16,366 bases of DNA, taken from positions 1 to 16,366 of the forward strand of contig JAFGWS010000095.1 of assembly GCA_016937035.1 (NCBI GenBank), written 5' to 3'. Source of the DNA: Pontiellaceae bacterium. GTDB taxonomy: Bacteria > Verrucomicrobiota > Kiritimatiellia > Kiritimatiellales > Pontiellaceae. The stretch's first letter is position 1; the number at the start of each line of letters is the position of its first letter. The position numbers and the translations under genes were made by a program. Positions 13,917 to 16,366 of the stretch are shown one piece after another. A model generated the notes under the pieces. It made no database searches, was not told the DNA's origin, and worked only from the letters and a program-made list of their open reading frames with translations.

Positions 13917-14690
13917 ATGAGAGCAGAAACCGCCAAACACATCCTGAACAATATCCGAATCGTCCTCGTAAATCCGCTCTTCGGCGGCAACCTCGGTTCG
14001 ATCTGCCGGGCGATGAATAATAACGGCCTCACCGACCTGGCGGTGGTTGCTCCATGCTCCGACATGGATATGGACGAAGCGCGCAGATTTTCCTGTAACG
14101 CCCGCGCACAACTCGAAGCCCGCCGAGAATTTGCGACGCTGGAGGAAGCCATTGCCGACTGCACCGTCGTGGCCGCCACGTCTGCCCGCACCGGATTTTA
14201 TCGCGACACGTCATACACACCGCGCGAGTTTGCCCCCATTGCCCTTGAAAGCGCCAAAGATCACAAGGTCGCTATCGTGTTTGGGCGCGAGGATAAAGGA
14301 CTGTTTAACGAAGAGCTCTCCCTCTGCTCCCACATTATCCAAATTCCCTCCAGCGACCTCTATACCTCGCTCAATCTCTCGCACGCGGTCTATCTCTGTT
14401 GCTACGAAATCTTTACCGCCGCCGGTGTCTTTCAACCCTCGGAAGAAACTGCGCCGGAAGCCGATACCGCACTGCGCGAACGCATGTTCCGCATGTGGAG
14501 ACAAATGATGATTGAAACCCAGTTTGTTCACGACCAAAAGCTTGACCACATGATGATGGGTCTGCGCCGCATCTTTAACCGCGGCAAGCTGACGGTGCCC
14601 GACTGTAAAATATTGATGGGACTCGCCAAACAGTCCATGTGGGTCGCCGATCAATGGAAAACTGAAAAAGCAAAAAACGAATCACCCTAA
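13917..14690 (+). CDS. trmJ: TrmJ/LasT-like SPOUT RNA 2'-O-methyltransferase
   Basis: SpoU/TrmH-class, S-adenosylmethionine-dependent methyltransferase with a trefoil knot; 257 aa. The three SpoU motifs are present: NLGSICRAMNNNG (25-37), VAIVFGREDKGLFNEEL (118-134) and IQIPSSDLYTSLNLSHAVYL (141-160). The length and the alpha-helical C-terminal extension with RMWRQMMIETQF fit TrmJ, which methylates position 32 of tRNAs. A plain SpoU relative acting on rRNA is not excluded. ATG 13917 is used; a TTG at 13908 is in frame, but neither has a clear Shine-Dalgarno. A 16-bp gap to the exonuclease gene suggests co-transcription, with RNA metabolism as a common theme. Confidence 0.85.
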   Translation: MRAETAKHILNNIRIVLVNPLFGGNLGSICRAMNNNGLTDLAVVAPCSDMDMDEARRFSCNARAQLEARREFATLEEAIADCTVVAATSARTGFYRDTSYTPREFAPIALESAKDHKVAIVFGREDKGLFNEELSLCSHIIQIPSSDLYTSLNLSHAVYLCCYEIFTAAGVFQPSEETAPEADTALRERMFRMWRQMMIETQFVHDQKLDHMMMGLRRIFNRGKLTVPDCKILMGLAKQSMWVADQWKTEKAKNESP

Positions 14691-14706
14691 GCCCGAAAGC
14701 AGAACC

Positions 14707-15303
14707 ATGACGCTGTTTCCTGAAAAAAATCATATTACGAAATCCGAAATCAACGAGCTGCCGATGCAGCAATACACCGGGCCCATTTATCTCTTCAACA
14801 CGGCGGATGAAGCCGAAGCCGCCGCACAGAAGCTGCTTCAGGAAACACTGTTGGGCTTCGACACTGAAACCCGTCCCGCCTTCCGCAAAGGCGAAAGTTA
14901 TGACCCCTCCCTGCTCCAGCTCGCCACCGCCGACGCGGTCTATCTCTTTCAGATTCAACAGTGCGGAGTGACGCAGTCCCTGCTGCAGGTACTCTCCAGC
15001 CCAGACATCATCAAAGCCGGCGTGGCACTGGAGCGTGACGTTGACGAACTTCGGGCGCTTGCGCCTTTTTCACCGGCGGGCTTTGTTGAGTTGGCCACCT
15101 GTGCCAAAGCGGCAAAAATTAAAAATCTGGGTCTTCGCGGCATGACCGCCCTGCTCTTCGGCTTCCGTATTTCCAAAAAGGAGCAGGTCTCGAACTGGGC
15201 CCGCAAGGAGCTGACTGAGTCCCAACAAATTTATGCCGCGACCGACGCCTGGCTCGGTCGCAAAATCTATCTGGAATTCAAAGCCCAAGGGTTGGTTTCT
15301 TGA
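14707..15303 (+). CDS. DEDDy 3'-5' exonuclease, RNase D-like
   Basis: A 198-aa single-domain exonuclease related to RNase D and the Werner exonuclease domain. The acidic metal ligands are visible: Asp52 and Glu54 in GFDTETRP, Asp111 in ERDVDEL, and Tyr176 with Asp180 in YAATDAW, the YxxxD form that defines DEDDy. The substrate may be RNA or DNA; full RNase D proteins are about 370 aa with HRDC domains, which are lacking here, so this is the short stand-alone type. It lies 16 bp downstream of the methyltransferase gene. It may contribute to RNA 3'-end processing. Confidence 0.88.
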   Translation: MTLFPEKNHITKSEINELPMQQYTGPIYLFNTADEAEAAAQKLLQETLLGFDTETRPAFRKGESYDPSLLQLATADAVYLFQIQQCGVTQSLLQVLSSPDIIKAGVALERDVDELRALAPFSPAGFVELATCAKAAKIKNLGLRGMTALLFGFRISKKEQVSNWARKELTESQQIYAATDAWLGRKIYLEFKAQGLVS

Positions 15304-15335
15304 AGCAATCCACAAATGAAGTACAAAAAAAGGAA

Positions 15336-15357
15336 GGGCGTGCTCTCCGAGCGCACC
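15336..15357. repeat. REP-like hairpin GTGCTC-TCC-GAGCGC
   Basis: Just past the exonuclease gene, GTGCTC (15340-15345) pairs with GAGCGC (15349-15354) around TCC, with one wobble pair. The context GGGCG...CACC resembles GC-rich hairpin elements scattered between genes in PVC genomes, as far as I recall; the family assignment is inference. Confidence 0.4.
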
Positions 15358-15399
15358 ACGAACTCCCCGACCAGCTTTGACATGGGACTCCGGACATTG

Positions 15400-15451
15400 T
15401 TGTAACGTCGGCTCTGCGAGCCGATTTCGCCTCGCAGAGGCGACACTACAA
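15400..15451. repeat. 52-bp double-hairpin palindrome (BIME-like)
   Basis: Two perfect 7-bp hairpins sit side by side: TCGGCTC-TGC-GAGCCGA (15408-15424) and TCGCCTC-GCA-GAGGCGA (15427-15443). They are flanked by TTGTAACG on the left and CACTACAA on the right, which are inverted copies at 6 of 8 positions. The whole unit is therefore also one large near-palindrome centred between 15425 and 15426. It lies between convergent genes and has no T run. Confidence 0.75.
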
Positions 15452-15487
15452 TGCACATGGCTTTTTCTCCACGACCAGGTTTTTCAA

Positions 15488-15505
15488 AACCTTCCATTGA
15501 AGGTT
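15488..15505 (-). terminator. Hairpin directly after the pseudouridine synthase stop
   Basis: AACCTTC and GAAGGTT (7 bp, 4-nt loop) start at the base after the TAG stop of the minus-strand gene (15506-15508), followed by TTTGAAAAAC. Position fits an intrinsic terminator, but the stem is AT-rich and the T run is short. Confidence 0.45.
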
Positions 15506-16195
15506 CTAAACCCCCCTCCACCATGGAGAGCCAGCGGGATACGGCGCTTCTATCTGAAGCGGCTCCTTACGCGTGGGATGCTGAATTTCCAATCGACGAT
15601 GGTGCAGCGCGATCTCTTGATTGGCGACAGAGGCGCCGTATTTTTCGTCACCCGCAATGGGACATCCGATGGCTGAAAGCTGCGCGCGTATCTGATGATA
15701 ACGACCCGTTTCTAAATCCACCTCCAGCAGCGACAGGCGATCCATCTTTTTCAGCACCTTATAGCTCAGCACCGCGCGCTGGGCACCGGCGGCTCCTTCG
15801 CGGGCAATGTTTGCTCGCTGATGTTCATGCGTCAGCCAATGCACGAGCTGATCGCTCGTCTTCGGCGGAGCACCTTCAACGAGCGCGTGATACACCTTTC
15901 GACAATGACGTTTTCGGACATCATCGTTCAGGCGGGAAAGCGCTTTGCTGGTTCGAGCAAAAAGCACGACGCCGCTTACGGGCCGATCGATCCGATGCAC
16001 CGCATTCAGGAAGACACTGCCCGGTTTTCCCTTATCCACGCGCACCCATTCGCGCACCCAGTCTTCCAGATTACGTTTTCCGGTTCCGCTGTCCTGCGAA
16101 AGCAGTCCTGCGGGCTTGTTTAGCGCCAGCAGATGATTGTCCGCAAAAAGGATAAGCGGCTCCAGCTCTTCAGCGATGTAGTTTAATGCGCTCAT
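15506..16195 (-). CDS. RluA-family pseudouridine synthase
   Basis: Isomerises uridine to pseudouridine in rRNA or tRNA; 229 aa, without an S4 RNA-binding domain, thus like RluA/TruC rather than RluC/D. It has the catalytic motif HRIDRPVSG (67-75) with nucleophile Asp70, preceded by LNKPAGLLSQ (25-34), and the late motifs RKVYHALVEG (99-108), LETGRYHQIRAQL (161-173) and GDEKYG (182-187). The ATG at 16195 has no evident Shine-Dalgarno. It converges with the exonuclease gene. The RNA target cannot be assigned from sequence. Confidence 0.92.
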   Translation of the reverse strand: MSALNYIAEELEPLILFADNHLLALNKPAGLLSQDSGTGKRNLEDWVREWVRVDKGKPGSVFLNAVHRIDRPVSGVVLFARTSKALSRLNDDVRKRHCRKVYHALVEGAPPKTSDQLVHWLTHEHQRANIAREGAAGAQRAVLSYKVLKKMDRLSLLEVDLETGRYHQIRAQLSAIGCPIAGDEKYGASVANQEIALHHRRLEIQHPTRKEPLQIEAPYPAGSPWWRGV

Positions 16196-16212
16196 TAATG
16201 AGATATTATTTA

Positions 16213-16271
16213 TCCACAGATTTCGCAGATGATCAGGAATTCATTCTGTGAAAATCTGAGCAATCTGTGGA
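16213..16271. repeat. 18-bp imperfect inverted repeat upstream of the pseudouridine synthase
   Basis: The arms 16213-16230 (TCCACAGATTTCGCAGAT) and 16254-16271 match as inverted copies at 16 of 18 positions, with a 23-nt loop. It fills most of the gap between the upstream minus-strand gene's stop and the pseudouridine synthase start. CACAGATT-type tracts are common between genes in several bacterial phyla, so it may be a dispersed repeat; it could also serve as a terminator for the upstream gene. Confidence 0.55.
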
Positions 16272-16279
16272 CCCTGTTT

Positions 16280-16366
16280 TTATTCATTGATCCAGCGGGC
16301 CCAGTTTCCGTTCGGCAGTTCCATGACATCCGCCGCGCCGGTGAGCAGCATTTCGCCGCACTCAAA
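16280..16366 (-). CDS. C-terminal end of an unidentified gene, cut by window edge
   Basis: Minus-strand frame open from the window edge to TAA at 16280-16282; the visible 28 residues end in MELPNGNWARWINE. Codon composition looks like that of neighbouring genes, and the stop lies just before the 16213-16271 inverted repeat. There is too little sequence to name a family. Confidence 0.55.
   Translation of the reverse strand, partial: FECGEMLLTGAADVMELPNGNWARWINE

Noticed and set aside
15451..16155. 234-codon plus-strand frame over the pseudouridine synthase
   Set aside because: The minus strand encodes clear RluA motifs; the plus frame has no recognisable domain and biased composition.

Overview
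The window looks like chromosomal DNA from a bacterium of about 50-55% GC. Gene style (UxuA, a DigH-like glycoside hydrolase, a large secreted TPR-type protein with Asp/Gly/Asn calcium-like loops) and abundant short palindromic and short-period repeats between genes suggest the PVC group, perhaps a Kiritimatiellota/Verrucomicrobia relative. This placement is inference from style only; no marker gene fixes it.

Left part (1-3918): the 5' portion of a tRNA-Tyr on the minus strand, then a plus-strand pair encoding a PfkB-type sugar kinase and mannonate dehydratase (hexuronate catabolism). A calcineurin-like phosphoesterase follows; its start codon overlaps the stop of a 26-codon acylphosphatase remnant. 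An IspD-like nucleotidyltransferase converges on it from the minus strand and has an excellent sigma-70-type promoter.

Middle (3919-9838): a repeat-bearing intergenic stretch, a minus-strand two-gene ABC-2 exporter with an ATGA overlap, a small plus-strand ORF with a strong Shine-Dalgarno sequence, a large secreted TPR-like protein of unknown function, and a second repeat-bearing intergenic stretch.

Right part (9839-16366): a minus-strand cluster pyrH-frr-coaC-coaB (UMP kinase, ribosome recycling factor, and the two halves of the normally fused CoaBC coenzyme A enzyme as separate, out-of-frame genes). Divergent from it are a membrane-anchored glycosyl-hydrolase-like protein, a TrmJ-like RNA methyltransferase and a DEDDy 3'-5' exonuclease. 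An RluA-type pseudouridine synthase and the last codons of one more gene lie on the minus strand. Most protein-coding genes are housekeeping genes.

The most unusual material is between genes: a 52-bp double-hairpin palindrome, two diverged copies of a hairpin-plus-37-bp repeat 5.4 kb apart, inverted arrays of a 7-bp GATTNNN unit, the acylphosphatase stub, and an IspD homologue lacking the N-terminal catalytic lysine. I found no complete novel defence or mobile system, CRISPR array or intact transposase.
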